Assembly (NCBI RefSeq): GCF_000183135.1
Contig: NC_014734.1
Coordinates: 310,001 to 374,000, forward strand
Direction of reading: 5' to 3'
DNA: 64,000 nt
Source of the DNA: Paludibacter propionicigenes WB4
GTDB lineage: Bacteria > Bacteroidota > Bacteroidia > Bacteroidales > Paludibacteraceae
Shown: positions 1-9,876 of the stretch, one piece after another
How positions within the stretch are numbered: the first letter of the stretch is position 1
Layout of the letters: every line of letters starts with the position of its first letter
Program-made: the position numbers and the translations under genes
The notes under the pieces: model-generated
Database searches by the model: none
Told to the model about the DNA's origin: nothing
What the model saw: the letters and a program-made list of their open reading frames with translations, nothing else

Positions 1-1
1 A

Positions 2-181
2 ACTATTTTCAATACAAACTACGATAAACGAAATTATCGTAGAAAGATCAATAAAATGGAATACCTTATTCCGTTAGATGAGTTTCAAACAGGCGTGTCT
101 CACAAGCCAGCCAGATTGTATAGTTTTAATCGTGATATTTACGAAGAAACCCGTACAGAGCGATTTGATTTCCGAATGTAA
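2..181 (+). CDS. C-terminal fragment, possibly NUDIX/NrtR-like protein
   Basis: The window opens inside a coding region read in the frame starting at base 2 and ending at TAA 179-181; 59 residues are visible. The tail contains KPARLYSF followed by a Tyr-Glu-Glu stretch and a terminal FDFRM. This resembles the end of the winged-helix domain that follows the NUDIX domain in NrtR-like proteins. That resemblance is from memory of the family, and the NUDIX box itself lies outside the window, so the call is tentative. It ends one base before the stop of the convergent SemiSWEET gene. Confidence 0.4.
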   Translation, partial: TIFNTNYDKRNYRRKINKMEYLIPLDEFQTGVSHKPARLYSFNRDIYEETRTERFDFRM

Positions 182-182
182 T

Positions 183-464
183 TTATATTGACAGTTTATC
201 TTTACCTTTAATCGTATTACTGAGTTTCATGATAAAGATGTAGGTAATTGGCAAAAGTGACAACGCGTTAGCCCATATTAATGGGGCATCGCGTAGCATA
301 ATTCCGTATACCAGCCACATTGTAATACACACAACTACAATGCAATACATTACAAGCGAAATACTGTGCGTGTCTTTTGATTTGAAAACTTTGATTGCCT
401 GAGGAAATTGATTTAACACTGATAGTACAGAAGCAAAAAAACCGACGGTTTCAACAGAGGTCAT
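183..464 (-). CDS. SemiSWEET-type (PQ-loop) sugar transporter
   Basis: This 93-residue protein has three hydrophobic segments (about residues 5-22, 36-55 and 62-80) and the PQ-loop signature QFPQAIKVFKSKDT near residues 18-31. Size and topology match bacterial SemiSWEETs, which work as dimers to carry sugars across the inner membrane. It is the last gene of the leftward polysaccharide operon, 28 bp after ugd. A role in moving a sugar linked to exopolysaccharide metabolism is possible but not shown. Its stop almost touches the stop of the gene entering from the left edge. Confidence 0.82.
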   Translation of the reverse strand: MTSVETVGFFASVLSVLNQFPQAIKVFKSKDTHSISLVMYCIVVVCITMWLVYGIMLRDAPLIWANALSLLPITYIFIMKLSNTIKGKDKLSI

Positions 465-492
465 ATATTTATTTTTTTATTTAGGATATTTT

Positions 493-1836
493 TTATCCAA
501 TCGGTTCATAAGTAAATCCAAATTCTTGCATTTCGCTTTTATCGTAAATATTTCTGCCATCAAGTACCAAAACGCCTTTCATTGATTTTTTTACAACACC
601 CCAGCTTGGCATACGAAACTCTTTCCACTCTGTTACCAGCATCAGCGCATCGGCATCCAATACAGCATCGTATATATCGTTGGCAAAGTATATCTTAGAT
701 GAATCAGTCTGAATCAAATCAGCCATTTTTGAGTGAACGATTTGTTTTGCTTCATGCATTGCTACCGGATCAAAAGCACGCACTTTACAGCCAGCCTGAA
801 GTAGTTTCTCAATTAGCACCAGCGATGGTGCTTCACGCATATCATCTGTGTTTGGTTTAAACGATAATCCCCAGATAGCAATGGTTTTACCTGCCAGATC
901 TGATTTAAAGTGTTTTTCCAACTTGTGGAATAATACTTGTTTTTGGTAAGCATTTACGTTTTCAACGGCTTTAAGCACGCGTAAATCATATCCGTTTTTA
1001 TCGGCAGTTTGAATTAAAGCCTTCACATCTTTTGGAAAACATGATCCGCCATAGCCACAGCCGGCATATAAGAATTTTCCTCCAATCCGTTGATCGGTAC
1101 CTATTCCCTTACGCACCATATTAATGTCTGCTCCTACAAGTTCGCATAAATTGGCCATATCATTCATGAAACTTATACGTGTAGCCAACATTGCATTGGC
1201 AGCATATTTAGTCATTTCGGCCGAAAGTATATCCATGAAAATAACTCGGAAATTGTTCAGTAGAAATGGCCTGTAAAGCTTAGTAATTAATTCTTTTGCT
1301 TTTTCACTTTCAACACCCACCACCACTCTGTCCGGACTCATGAAATCTTTAATGGCATCTCCTTCTTTTAAAAATTCAGGGTTTGAAGCTACGTCGAAAT
1401 CTATAGAAACACCGCGTTTATCTAATTCAGTTTGTATAGTTTGACGAACTAACGATGCCGTTCCAACCGGAACTGTGCTTTTAGTAACGAGCAAAATATA
1501 CTGCTGCATGTTTTGTCCAATAGTACGTGCTACTTCAAGCACGTATTGTAAATCTGCGCTACCATCAGCATCGGGCGGAGTGCCTACAGCGCTAAAAACA
1601 ACCTGAATGTCGTTTAAAACAGATGTCAGATTTGTTGTAAAATGCAATCTTTCAGCTTTTACATTTCGCAAAACCATGTCTTCGAGGCCTGGTTCATAAA
1701 TAGGAATGATACCCTTAATCAAATTGTTGATTTTGTTGGCATCAATATCAACACAAGTCACATCAACGCCCATTTCGGCGAAACAAGTTCCGGAAACCAA
1801 ACCGACATAGCCGGTTCCAACGATAGCTATCTTCAT
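493..1836 (-). CDS. ugd: UDP-glucose 6-dehydrogenase
   Basis: The cytosolic enzyme oxidises UDP-glucose to UDP-glucuronate with two NAD+. The 447 residues begin with the Rossmann motif GTGYVG (7-12). The catalytic cysteine is C266 in GYGGSCFPKD, and the C-terminal UDP-binding domain contains SFKPNTDD. Length is normal for the family. It lies 36 bp downstream of fcl in the polysaccharide operon and would supply an acidic sugar precursor. All expected catalytic features are present. Confidence 0.96.
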   Translation of the reverse strand: MKIAIVGTGYVGLVSGTCFAEMGVDVTCVDIDANKINNLIKGIIPIYEPGLEDMVLRNVKAERLHFTTNLTSVLNDIQVVFSAVGTPPDADGSADLQYVLEVARTIGQNMQQYILLVTKSTVPVGTASLVRQTIQTELDKRGVSIDFDVASNPEFLKEGDAIKDFMSPDRVVVGVESEKAKELITKLYRPFLLNNFRVIFMDILSAEMTKYAANAMLATRISFMNDMANLCELVGADINMVRKGIGTDQRIGGKFLYAGCGYGGSCFPKDVKALIQTADKNGYDLRVLKAVENVNAYQKQVLFHKLEKHFKSDLAGKTIAIWGLSFKPNTDDMREAPSLVLIEKLLQAGCKVRAFDPVAMHEAKQIVHSKMADLIQTDSSKIYFANDIYDAVLDADALMLVTEWKEFRMPSWGVVKKSMKGVLVLDGRNIYDKSEMQEFGFTYEPIG

Positions 1837-1872
1837 TTAAAAAAATACTTATATTAATGCGGATACTGTGAA

Positions 1873-2934
1873 TTATTCATTTATATACACAGATACTACT
1901 CTTCTGATTCCTTCTTCCAGCGAAATTTTTGGTTCCCAGCCTAAGCTTTTTAGTTTTGATACATCCATTAACTTCCGCGGAGTTCCATCAGGTTTTGTGC
2001 TATCCCAGATTATTTCACCAGAATAACCAACTGTTTTTTGAACAATTTTCGATAATTTTTTAATTGATAAATCTTCTCCACAGCCGGCATTAACGTGCGA
2101 TGGGGTTGTGTCAGGAGCATCGTAATTCATTAGTAAAAATATGCTTGATGCAGCCATATCATCTACGTGTAAGAATTCACGCATCGGTGATCCTGTACCC
2201 CACAAAGTAATTGAGACTTTATTGTTCATGGATGATATTCCGTATTTCTCAAGTATCTTAAGTATTTCTTCATCGCCAAATGATCCGTTTATGCCTTCAA
2301 TAGGTAGTTTGTTTAAGTCTGCACGCAGCTTGTCCCATGCATTTTCCATTAAACATTTTCCTAAATACATTTTTCTGATTAAAGCCGGCAAAACATGCGA
2401 TTTCTCCAAATCATAATTGTCATTTTGCCCGTATAAATTGGTAGGCATAATGGAAATAAAGTTACAGCCATATTGAGCGTGATATGCCTCACACATTTTT
2501 ATTCCTGCAATTTTGGCTATTGCATAAGGCTCATTGGTTGACTCTAGAATTCCTGTGAGTAATGCATCCTCGCGCATTGGCTGTTCAGCCATTCTGGGGT
2601 ATATACAAGATGAACCCAAAAATAGAAGTTTCTTTACACCGTTCAGATAGCTTTGATGAATAACGTGATTTTGAATCATCAGGTTTTCATAAATGAATTG
2701 CGCTCGGTAGGTGTTATTGGCTACAATTCCACCAACTTTGGCAGCTGCCAGTACCACATATTCCGGCTTTTCCTGTGCAAAAAAGCTGGCAACAGATTCT
2801 TCGCTGAGTAAATTGAGTTGTTCCTTTGAGCGGGTAATTATATTGGAGAAACCATTACTTTCAAGATTTCGTTTTATTGCAGAGCCTACCATGCCGTTAT
2901 GACCGGCAATGTATATCTTTGAATTTTTGTCCAT
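1873..2934 (-). CDS. fcl: GDP-L-fucose synthase
   Basis: An extended SDR enzyme that epimerises and reduces GDP-4-keto-6-deoxymannose to GDP-L-fucose with NADPH. The N-terminus has the nucleotide-binding motif [14 protein letters not shown] lies near residue 110, and the catalytic pair is in PYAIAKIAG (YxxxK). At 353 residues it is longer than the E. coli enzyme because of an insertion after about residue 190. I recall such insertions as common in Bacteroidales forms. It follows gmd by 51 bp, so the two-step GDP-fucose pathway is complete here. Confidence 0.95.
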   Translation of the reverse strand: MDKNSKIYIAGHNGMVGSAIKRNLESNGFSNIITRSKEQLNLLSEESVASFFAQEKPEYVVLAAAKVGGIVANNTYRAQFIYENLMIQNHVIHQSYLNGVKKLLFLGSSCIYPRMAEQPMREDALLTGILESTNEPYAIAKIAGIKMCEAYHAQYGCNFISIMPTNLYGQNDNYDLEKSHVLPALIRKMYLGKCLMENAWDKLRADLNKLPIEGINGSFGDEEILKILEKYGISSMNNKVSITLWGTGSPMREFLHVDDMAASSIFLLMNYDAPDTTPSHVNAGCGEDLSIKKLSKIVQKTVGYSGEIIWDSTKPDGTPRKLMDVSKLKSLGWEPKISLEEGIRRVVSVYINE

Positions 2935-2985
2935 GAAATTAAATTTAAAGAGACAAGTATTAACTTGTCTCTACTGTACTATGTT

Positions 2986-4134
2986 TTATTCAAAATAATT
3001 TAAAACTCTGAATCCACCGTCTTTCAGATAAGTTTCTTTTTTCATTAGCTTTACATCCGAAATCATCATATCTTCTACCAATGCTTTCAGATCATATTCA
3101 GGAGTCCAGTTTAATTTGGTTCGGGATTTAGTAGCATCGCCAATCAGCAAATCAACTTCGGTAGGGCGGAAATAATTAGCATCTACTTCAACTACCGGTT
3201 CTTTTACTGCTAAGATAGCATCTAAAAACTCGGCCCCTACAGTTTTTGTAAATACATCTTTATCAACACTGCCGATATACCCTTTTTCGTCGATACCTTC
3301 ACCTTTAAATTCAATTTTAATACCGATTTCCGCAAAAGCCATCCGTACAAATTCTCTTACTTCAGTTGTTATTCCTGTTGCTATAACGTAATCGCTTGGC
3401 TCGTCTTGTTGTAAGATGAGGTACATAGCGCGTACATAATCTTTTGCATGCCCCCAGTCACGTTTTGATGATAGATTACCTAAGAACAGTTTATTTTGCA
3501 TACCCATTGCTATACGAGCAGCTGCACGGGTTATCTTACGGGTTACGAAAGTTTCACCGCGTAAGGGAGATTCATGATTAAACAGAATTCCATTGCTAGC
3601 GTGAATATTATATGCTTCGCGATAGTTCACTGTAATCCAGTATGCATACATTTTTGCAACAGCATAAGGAGAGCGAGGGTAGAAGGGGGTTGTTTCTTTT
3701 TGAGGTACTTCCTGCACCAGTCCGTATAATTCTGAAGTAGAAGCCTGATAGATACGAGTCTTTTTAGTCAGATTAAGCAATCTTACAGCTTCGAGAATAC
3801 GTAAAGTACCTATTCCATCTGCATTGGCTGTATATTCAGGTGTGTCAAAACTTACTTTTACATGGCTCATAGCTGCTAGATTGTAAATTTCATCAGGTTG
3901 AGTTTCCTGAATAATTCTTGTAAGGTTCATGGAATCTGTCATGTCTCCATAGTGCAAAACCAGATTTCGGTCATCCACGTGTGGATCCTGATACAAATGG
4001 TCAATACGATCAGTGTTGAAAAGTGAAGAACGACGTTTCAATCCATGTACGGTATAACCTTTTTTCAACAATAACTCGGCTAAGTAAGCGCCGTCTTGTC
4101 CTGTAATTCCTGTAATAAGAGCAACTTTTTTCAT
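2986..4134 (-). CDS. gmd: GDP-mannose 4,6-dehydratase
   Basis: It converts GDP-D-mannose to GDP-4-keto-6-deoxy-D-mannose, the first step to GDP-fucose. The 382-residue extended SDR starts with [13 protein letters not shown] (NAD(P)-binding) and has the Arg-rich loop GLKRRSS. The catalytic Tyr-Lys is in [12 protein letters not shown], and NHESPLRG is conserved. It lies 77 bp downstream of the wzc-like gene and 51 bp upstream of fcl in the same transcription unit. No defects are visible. Confidence 0.96.
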   Translation of the reverse strand: MKKVALITGITGQDGAYLAELLLKKGYTVHGLKRRSSLFNTDRIDHLYQDPHVDDRNLVLHYGDMTDSMNLTRIIQETQPDEIYNLAAMSHVKVSFDTPEYTANADGIGTLRILEAVRLLNLTKKTRIYQASTSELYGLVQEVPQKETTPFYPRSPYAVAKMYAYWITVNYREAYNIHASNGILFNHESPLRGETFVTRKITRAAARIAMGMQNKLFLGNLSSKRDWGHAKDYVRAMYLILQQDEPSDYVIATGITTEVREFVRMAFAEIGIKIEFKGEGIDEKGYIGSVDKDVFTKTVGAEFLDAILAVKEPVVEVDANYFRPTEVDLLIGDATKSRTKLNWTPEYDLKALVEDMMISDVKLMKKETYLKDGGFRVLNYFE

Positions 4135-4211
4135 CTAAAATTCGGGTATTAATTAATTATTTCATTTAGCTGTTTAAATGAGTAACATAGACTAATTCTA
4201 TTTTGTTCAGA

Positions 4212-6608
4212 TTATATTTCGGTATCATCCTGATAGTAGTGGAAATATTTCTCGGCATCACCTTTTTTCTTCTTAGAGGTGTACCCGTAGCTAAACCCAA
4301 ACAGATAAGCGTATTTATATAATTTATATTTAGTGTATTTGCTTTCATCATCCAGTACATCGTTTAAGACAGTGTATAATTGAGGTATATTGTCCAGCTT
4401 CAATTGAGCGCATAGTTTTTTAAAGAATGTCTTATTTGTTTTCCCGTTACGAACAACAAAAAGATTGACATCAGAATGTTGTGCTAATGAATAAGCATCT
4501 GTAACCATACCTATCGGGCTGGAGTCAACTATAATAAAGTCATATCGGGTGCGTAACTCTTCGAACATTTTACCTAATTTTTCGGAACGAATTAATTCTC
4601 CGGGATTAGGCGGAATTGATCCTGCAGGTAGAATGTCAAAATCAACTTTCGGTAATTTTAAAATGATCTCATCCAATGCGCATTGACCGACCAGATAATT
4701 GGTGACTCCAAGTGGGTGCACAATATTGAATCGTTGATTTACACTCGGCTTCCGAATATCCATATCCACCAAAATAGTTTTCTTACTGGCCATTGCATAA
4801 ACGGAGGCCAGATTGATTGAAAAATATGTTTTACCATCTCCAGATTCGGTAGATGTGGTCATTACTATTATGTTAGTTTTACGCTGTACTATAAATTCTA
4901 TACGCGTTCGAATAATTCTGAACATCTCGGTGTATGCAGATCGTGGATTTTTGGAAACAACCAGAGGATCGGTACTTTTTGTATGTCTGACAGCCCCAAT
5001 AAGTGGGAAAACAGAATTCTTTTCTACGTCTTTGGTGGAGTGTACAGTATTATTTAGTAATTCAATTAATATTACAATAAAAGTTGGAATCAAAAGCCCA
5101 AATAGAAGAAATACCATTGTGGTTTTCGACCTTTTGTCGGAATTAGTAACTCCCACTATACGCGCTTTATCCAGAATGTCATTGTCCGGTGTATTTGATG
5201 CTTTGAGGATTTCAGATTCAGCACGTTTTTGCAAAAAGAAAGTGTAATAGTTGTCATCCATTTTGTATTTACGCTGGATAGCAATTTGTTCAAGCTCTTT
5301 TTCCGGCAATTCTTCAATTTGTTTGTTTACAACAGACAGGCGTTTATTGAAATCCGATTTCTCTATTTCAAGTGAAGCGCGCATGCTTTTTATTACTTCC
5401 AGGATAGTCAATTTGGAAGTTTCAATCTGTTTTGTAAACTTGGCATAGTACGGGTTTGCTTCTGTTAAGTCAGAGCGTTGATTGTACAAATCGTTTACTT
5501 GTTCGACAAGTTTCATTAACATCGGTTCGCTCAACCCCAAACTAGAAGGTGCAACAATTGCTCCATCTTCTAAATTGGTTTTTAAATATTTAGTCAAATA
5601 AGTAAGATAGTCTTCTCTTAGTTTAAGTTCTGCTTGCTGTCCATCATATTTTGTTGCTTTGCCCAATAAATCACTAGTATGACTTGATACGTCAACAATC
5701 TTATTGCTTTGTCGGAAATTAGTCATCTGACTCTCCGAGGTTGTCAGCGATTTTGATACACCTTTTAATTGCTCATCTATAAACTGGATAGTTTTATTTG
5801 CAGCATCGTTCTTTCTACTCAGATTATCAGCAAGAAAAGTTTCACAGAGTTTATTTATAAAGTCAATATCCCTGTCAGGTGTGTCACTCACGAAATTAAT
5901 TCGTAAAACAGATGACCCTTCAGTTACATAGCTGGTGCTGAAGCGGGAAATAAAATCATTTACGAGAGATTCTTTGGTTCTGAATTTGAAATACATTTCT
6001 GTATTTCCCATATATTTATTTACATTATGTACAGTCAGGAAAAATAAATTATGCTGCAACGGACGTCCATATCTTCCATTTATCTGAAATTTACTAAACA
6101 AATTTTTGTCATCAACAGAAATTGTATAGGATCCGTTAGAGTGTAGTTTGATTTTGAAAAGTACCCCGTAAGCTTCAGGGGCAATATAATCTGTTTGAAT
6201 GATTATAGGAGTTGTTTTGTATAAATTTCGGGTTTTAAAACTTCCTTTGGATATATAATCTACTTTTAAGAAAGGCAAACTATCCACAACCTTGCTGAAT
6301 AAGTCGTTAGACCCCAACATAATAATTTGATTTTTTGCGTTTTTGTATCCCGATTGAATCCCAAATCCTTGCATTAGGGCCTGAGAGCTATTGGCGTTGG
6401 ACGAGCGGTTTTCATCTATCAATACCCTTCCTTCAGTTTGAAAAGTTGGCAACCAAGACCTGTTTTCAATGTAGGCTAATCCCAATGAAAGAATAATCCC
6501 AATGACAAACAAGTACCAGTTGTTCAGGAAATAGGAAACCCATTCCATGATGTCAAAACCGGATTCCTCCTCACTATTAAATGGTTTTTCTAAATTAAAC
6601 TTGTCCAT
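4212..6608 (-). CDS. Wzc-like polysaccharide co-polymerase / tyrosine kinase
   Basis: An inner-membrane BY-kinase of 798 residues that controls chain length and export of exopolysaccharide or capsule. A first membrane span lies near residues 31-50, followed by a long periplasmic Wzz-type region with coiled-coil character. A second span lies near 505-530, followed by the cytoplasmic kinase: Walker A ESGDGKT (588-594), Walker A' LVDMD (613-617) and Walker B FIIVDSSP (691-698). After residue 757 the tail carries about ten tyrosines, the usual autophosphorylation cluster. Kinase and membrane parts are fused in one chain, as in Proteobacterial Wzc. It sits between the Wza-like genes and nucleotide-sugar genes. 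Confidence 0.93.
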   Translation of the reverse strand: MDKFNLEKPFNSEEESGFDIMEWVSYFLNNWYLFVIGIILSLGLAYIENRSWLPTFQTEGRVLIDENRSSNANSSQALMQGFGIQSGYKNAKNQIIMLGSNDLFSKVVDSLPFLKVDYISKGSFKTRNLYKTTPIIIQTDYIAPEAYGVLFKIKLHSNGSYTISVDDKNLFSKFQINGRYGRPLQHNLFFLTVHNVNKYMGNTEMYFKFRTKESLVNDFISRFSTSYVTEGSSVLRINFVSDTPDRDIDFINKLCETFLADNLSRKNDAANKTIQFIDEQLKGVSKSLTTSESQMTNFRQSNKIVDVSSHTSDLLGKATKYDGQQAELKLREDYLTYLTKYLKTNLEDGAIVAPSSLGLSEPMLMKLVEQVNDLYNQRSDLTEANPYYAKFTKQIETSKLTILEVIKSMRASLEIEKSDFNKRLSVVNKQIEELPEKELEQIAIQRKYKMDDNYYTFFLQKRAESEILKASNTPDNDILDKARIVGVTNSDKRSKTTMVFLLFGLLIPTFIVILIELLNNTVHSTKDVEKNSVFPLIGAVRHTKSTDPLVVSKNPRSAYTEMFRIIRTRIEFIVQRKTNIIVMTTSTESGDGKTYFSINLASVYAMASKKTILVDMDIRKPSVNQRFNIVHPLGVTNYLVGQCALDEIILKLPKVDFDILPAGSIPPNPGELIRSEKLGKMFEELRTRYDFIIVDSSPIGMVTDAYSLAQHSDVNLFVVRNGKTNKTFFKKLCAQLKLDNIPQLYTVLNDVLDDESKYTKYKLYKYAYLFGFSYGYTSKKKKGDAEKYFHYYQDDTEI

Positions 6609-6644
6609 CTGGTTGGTTCATTAAGTGAAACAAATGATTGTAAA

Positions 6645-7391
6645 TTACTTTTTGTAGTTTAAAACTCCAAACAATAAGGATAATGAGAAATTGATAACGC
6701 TAAGTAAAGTCGCATAATTATTGACTTTATAGAAGCTCGAAGAATCTCTTTGTACGTAAATAATATCATTCGGGTAAATATAATAGTACTTAGAATCAAT
6801 TAAACTTTTAGGGCGTATATCAAAATCCAGCACTTCGGTTCCTTTTTCAGATTCTCGAATAATCCTGACATGCTTTCTATCGCTGGTTTCGCTGAAATCT
6901 CCGGACATAGAGAGAGCCTGAAAAATAGTTAGTTTTTCTTTGTAAATAGGAAATATACCTGAGCCTGCATCGCCAAATATTGTGAAAGTTTTGTTTGCCA
7001 GACTGAGTTTGACAACCGCATCGGCCATGAGTTTTTTAAATCGGTTTTCTATAACAGTTGTTGCTTCATCTAGCGTTAGCCCAGCCACAGGAATGTGAGA
7101 AATAAAAGGTAAATCTATTGTGCCATCGGTGTAAACTCTGTACGAAATTTGATTTTGAGAAGAGTTTCCTCCGTTTGATCCAATGACCTTTGAGATTGTT
7201 TGATCAGAAGTTATTAAGCGGTATGTTATCTCGTCATTGACTTGAATCTTATAATTTTTATAACCGGATTTATCATATACAGGTAAGGCGCGGTCATTTT
7301 CCTGCAACAAACGCAATTTTTGATAATTGTAGCACGACGAAAGCGTGAACAATACCAAAACCAAAACCAGTATATTTTTTTTATTTCTCAT
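6645..7391 (-). CDS. Wza-like polysaccharide export lipoprotein (second copy)
   Basis: A 248-residue outer-membrane export protein with a signal peptide ending in lipobox LSSC (Cys20). A Poly_export domain (about residues 45-130) with IQVNDEITYRL is followed by an SLBB-like domain (about 135-205). A short hydrophobic helix lies at the C-terminus. It has the same layout as the preceding 266-aa protein, including FxIFGDAGSG versus FSIIGSGKSG and YYIYPNDIIYVQ versus YYLEPDDVIFLQ, so the two are paralogues. It lies 50 bp after the first copy and 36 bp before the wzc-like gene. Confidence 0.88.
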   Translation of the reverse strand: MRNKKNILVLVLVLFTLSSCYNYQKLRLLQENDRALPVYDKSGYKNYKIQVNDEITYRLITSDQTISKVIGSNGGNSSQNQISYRVYTDGTIDLPFISHIPVAGLTLDEATTVIENRFKKLMADAVVKLSLANKTFTIFGDAGSGIFPIYKEKLTIFQALSMSGDFSETSDRKHVRIIRESEKGTEVLDFDIRPKSLIDSKYYYIYPNDIIYVQRDSSSFYKVNNYATLLSVINFSLSLLFGVLNYKK

Positions 7392-7441
7392 GTTGCATTG
7401 AATCAGAATTTGACCGATATAGTATTTACAACGATTAAATT

Positions 7442-8242
7442 CTATTTAAAGCTTTTATAAACAAAGTAACCCAATGAATATGTTGTGATTATAGTGGATA
7501 AAGCTGCCCAAAATGTAGATACTCCGAAAAATTGTTGCTTCATTGGTTGAAGAAAAATCACATCGTCAGGCTCCAGATAATAAAACTCAGAATTGATTAT
7601 ACTGGCACTCCGAAGGTCAAAGCTTTTAATTTGATTGCCGTTTTCTGTTACACGCAAAATTCGGACTTTACTTCGATCTGCATAATAACTTAAATCGCCG
7701 GCCATGGCAAGTGCTTGATAAACATTTACTTTCTCTTTTGGGAATGGGAAACGACCAGATTTTCCGGAACCGATAATGCTGAAAGTACGACCTACCATTC
7801 TGACATCAACAGAGCTTTCAGAATCAACAGAATTGGCTTTGTGAATAGATTTTATTGCTTGTTCCAAACTCTCTTTTGTTTCTCGGATGGTTTTTCCTTT
7901 TACGCTTAAATCGCCTATTAATGGGAACTTTATATTGCCATCAGGCTTCACTAGGTAGGTGTATAAATCCATATTTTCTGATGATCCGGTCATCATTTGC
8001 ATGCCGGTATTTCCGGCTCCATTAAATAATGTATTCGTTTTTTCGTCGGTGGAATAAACCTGAATAAACAAACGATCACCTTCTTTTAGCCGGTAGTCCT
8101 TGTAAGAAATGGTGTCTTTATAAGTTTGTACGTTGTTTTTGGGAGATTGTAAATAATTCAATTGGTGCGTTGTAATACACGAAGTTAGCTGTAGAGCCAA
8201 CATCATGAAGAGTAAAATCCGGGTAAGCGATTTTCGCATCAT
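7442..8242 (-). CDS. Wza-like polysaccharide export lipoprotein (first copy)
   Basis: First gene of the leftward polysaccharide operon. The 266-residue protein has a signal peptide with lipobox LTSC (Cys22), a Poly_export domain with LKEGDRLFIQVYST near residues 53-66, and an SLBB-like domain with FSIIGSGKSG near 155-164. A C-terminal hydrophobic helix follows. In known systems Wza-like proteins form the octameric outer-membrane channel for polysaccharide. Two ATG codons are adjacent (8242, 8239), so either Met could start. A Bacteroidota -7 box lies about 26 bp upstream. Confidence 0.88.
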   Translation of the reverse strand: MMRKSLTRILLFMMLALQLTSCITTHQLNYLQSPKNNVQTYKDTISYKDYRLKEGDRLFIQVYSTDEKTNTLFNGAGNTGMQMMTGSSENMDLYTYLVKPDGNIKFPLIGDLSVKGKTIRETKESLEQAIKSIHKANSVDSESSVDVRMVGRTFSIIGSGKSGRFPFPKEKVNVYQALAMAGDLSYYADRSKVRILRVTENGNQIKSFDLRSASIINSEFYYLEPDDVIFLQPMKQQFFGVSTFWAALSTIITTYSLGYFVYKSFK

Positions 8243-8267
8243 TTAATTTGAATTGATAATTTTCAAG

Positions 8268-8301
8268 CAAAGATATACAAAATGTGTAAAATAACTGCAA
8301 A
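8268..8301 (-). promoter_or_regulatory. Promoter of the polysaccharide operon
   Basis: On the minus strand TATCTTTG (8275-8268) matches the Bacteroidota sigma-A -7 box TAnnTTTG. A TTTG (8301-8298) lies 22 nt upstream, slightly farther than the usual 19-20. The predicted transcript start is about 20 nt before the first Wza-like ATG. The rest of the 318-bp gap to the next rightward gene (8243-8560) shows no gene. Confidence 0.6.
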
Positions 8302-8560
8302 AATCTAAGAAAATGAAGACTGGCAATAAATTTATTTAGCGGGTTAAAACAAGTTATAGTTATGTTTTTAAATGAAGTTGATGACAAAATAATTAAACTT
8401 TGTTTATTGCATGTACGTTTGTTCTATTGAAATATGAAATTGGTACTTTAAGAAAAATCGATTAATTTTGTCGGGAATAAGCTTTGGAAGGATTTTTCTC
8501 ATATCCAGATTAAGCTTGTTTTTATATAAAACTCCGAATAACATACCTAGAAAAAGAAAG

Positions 8561-9397
8561 ATGCGAAAATTATATCAAAGCTTAATTTTACTGATGCTTT
8601 TTGTTTTGCTCGTTTCGTGTAGTGAACGACGCAAACAAGAGAAGCAAGCTGATGAGCGTTTAAAGCGAATCGAAACACTTATAAAAGCGAATTCGTTGAA
8701 TGCGGCCAAAATCGAAATTGATAGTATTCATCTCCTGTATCCTCGGCTAGTGGATAAGCGACGTATAGCAGCTGCATTTGCAGATACAATTGCCTATATA
8801 GAAAGTACCCGAAATCTGGCGTATTGTGACAGCATTTTACCAATCAAACAGCGTGAGTCGGATTCTATTCAAAAAAACTTTCGTTTCGAAAAAGATTTAA
8901 AATATCAGGACGTAGGTAATTATATCTACAAAACCCAACAGACCGAAAGTAATATCAGCAGGACTTATCTGAAATCTTATGTAGATGAAAATGCTGACAT
9001 TTATCTTGTTAGTAATTATTATGGCGCAAAAATAGAACAAACATCGCTGGAAGCTTCGGTTAATGATTTGTTTGCGCATACCGATACTCTTGAAATAACC
9101 AATCCTGCATATCATGGTTACAGTGATGGAGGTCTGCATTGGGAAACACTGACTTTTAAAAATAATGCCGATAAAGGTGTTGCGGCTTTTATTGCTCAAA
9201 ATGCTACTTCCAAAATAAAAATAACCTTGTATGGCAAAAGAACGTATGTTTACAATTTAGCTGAAACCGATAAAAATGCAATTGTAGAAACTTATCATTT
9301 GTGGAAAGTAAAAAAGGATGTTGTTAATCTACAAAAGGAAGTGAAGAAGGCCAAAGCCATAATTGCCAGGATAAATAGTGATAAGCAAAATAAGTAA
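8561..9397 (+). CDS. Hypothetical lipoprotein with predicted coiled coil
   Basis: A 278-residue protein whose chosen ATG at 8561 is preceded by a purine-rich stretch (AAAAAGAAAG). It gives a clean lipoprotein signal ending LLVSC (Cys20); an in-frame upstream start at 8468 would spoil the signal peptide. After Cys20 comes a charged helical segment (about 22-75) and a mixed domain with YHGYSDGGLHWETLTF near residue 190. A Lys-rich coiled helix ends the protein. It is probably anchored to a periplasm-facing membrane. I do not recognise the family. It lies 38 bp upstream of a periplasmic thioredoxin gene and may be co-transcribed with it. Confidence 0.75.
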   Translation: MRKLYQSLILLMLFVLLVSCSERRKQEKQADERLKRIETLIKANSLNAAKIEIDSIHLLYPRLVDKRRIAAAFADTIAYIESTRNLAYCDSILPIKQRESDSIQKNFRFEKDLKYQDVGNYIYKTQQTESNISRTYLKSYVDENADIYLVSNYYGAKIEQTSLEASVNDLFAHTDTLEITNPAYHGYSDGGLHWETLTFKNNADKGVAAFIAQNATSKIKITLYGKRTYVYNLAETDKNAIVETYHLWKVKKDVVNLQKEVKKAKAIIARINSDKQNK

Positions 9398-9435
9398 TCT
9401 GAATAATCGATATAAACTAAGTTGAAAAAAATAAT

Positions 9436-9873
9436 ATGAAAAAAATATTTCAAATACTGTTAGTTGGCTTGCTGTTTAGTACAGTGGCTTTAGCACAAAA
9501 ATCCGCTAATGTTGAAATAGTAGAGCTTAATGCTAAAAGTTTTAAGGAAAAAGTCTGGAATTTTGATAAAGATAAATCATTTAAACGAATTGGGAATCTG
9601 CCAATTATTCTTGATTTCCATGCTACTTGGTGTGGACCATGTAAAATACTGTCTCCGCATTTACAGCTTATACAAAATAAGTATAAAGGAAAACTTATAG
9701 TGTATAAGATTGATGTTGATAAAGACCCAGAGTTGGCTCAGCGCTTTAAAGTGAATGCTATGCCTACAATGATTTTTATCGGAATGAAAGATAAATATAA
9801 GCCTGAAGTAGGATACAGTGGAGATTATAGTGAGCTTGAAAAAATGGTGAAAACGAACTTGTCGTTGAATTAA
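9436..9873 (+). CDS. Periplasmic thioredoxin-family protein
   Basis: A 145-residue exported thioredoxin-fold protein. The signal peptide (about 1-20) ends in ALAQ. The active site is WCGPC in FHATWCGPCKIL, and the cis-proline loop is NAMPTMIF, both standard for thioredoxin. It is likely a disulfide reductase or oxidase in the periplasm; substrate unknown. It is convergent with mutY, with 3 bp between the stops. Confidence 0.9.
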   Translation: MKKIFQILLVGLLFSTVALAQKSANVEIVELNAKSFKEKVWNFDKDKSFKRIGNLPIILDFHATWCGPCKILSPHLQLIQNKYKGKLIVYKIDVDKDPELAQRFKVNAMPTMIFIGMKDKYKPEVGYSGDYSELEKMVKTNLSLN

Positions 9874-9876
9874 ATT

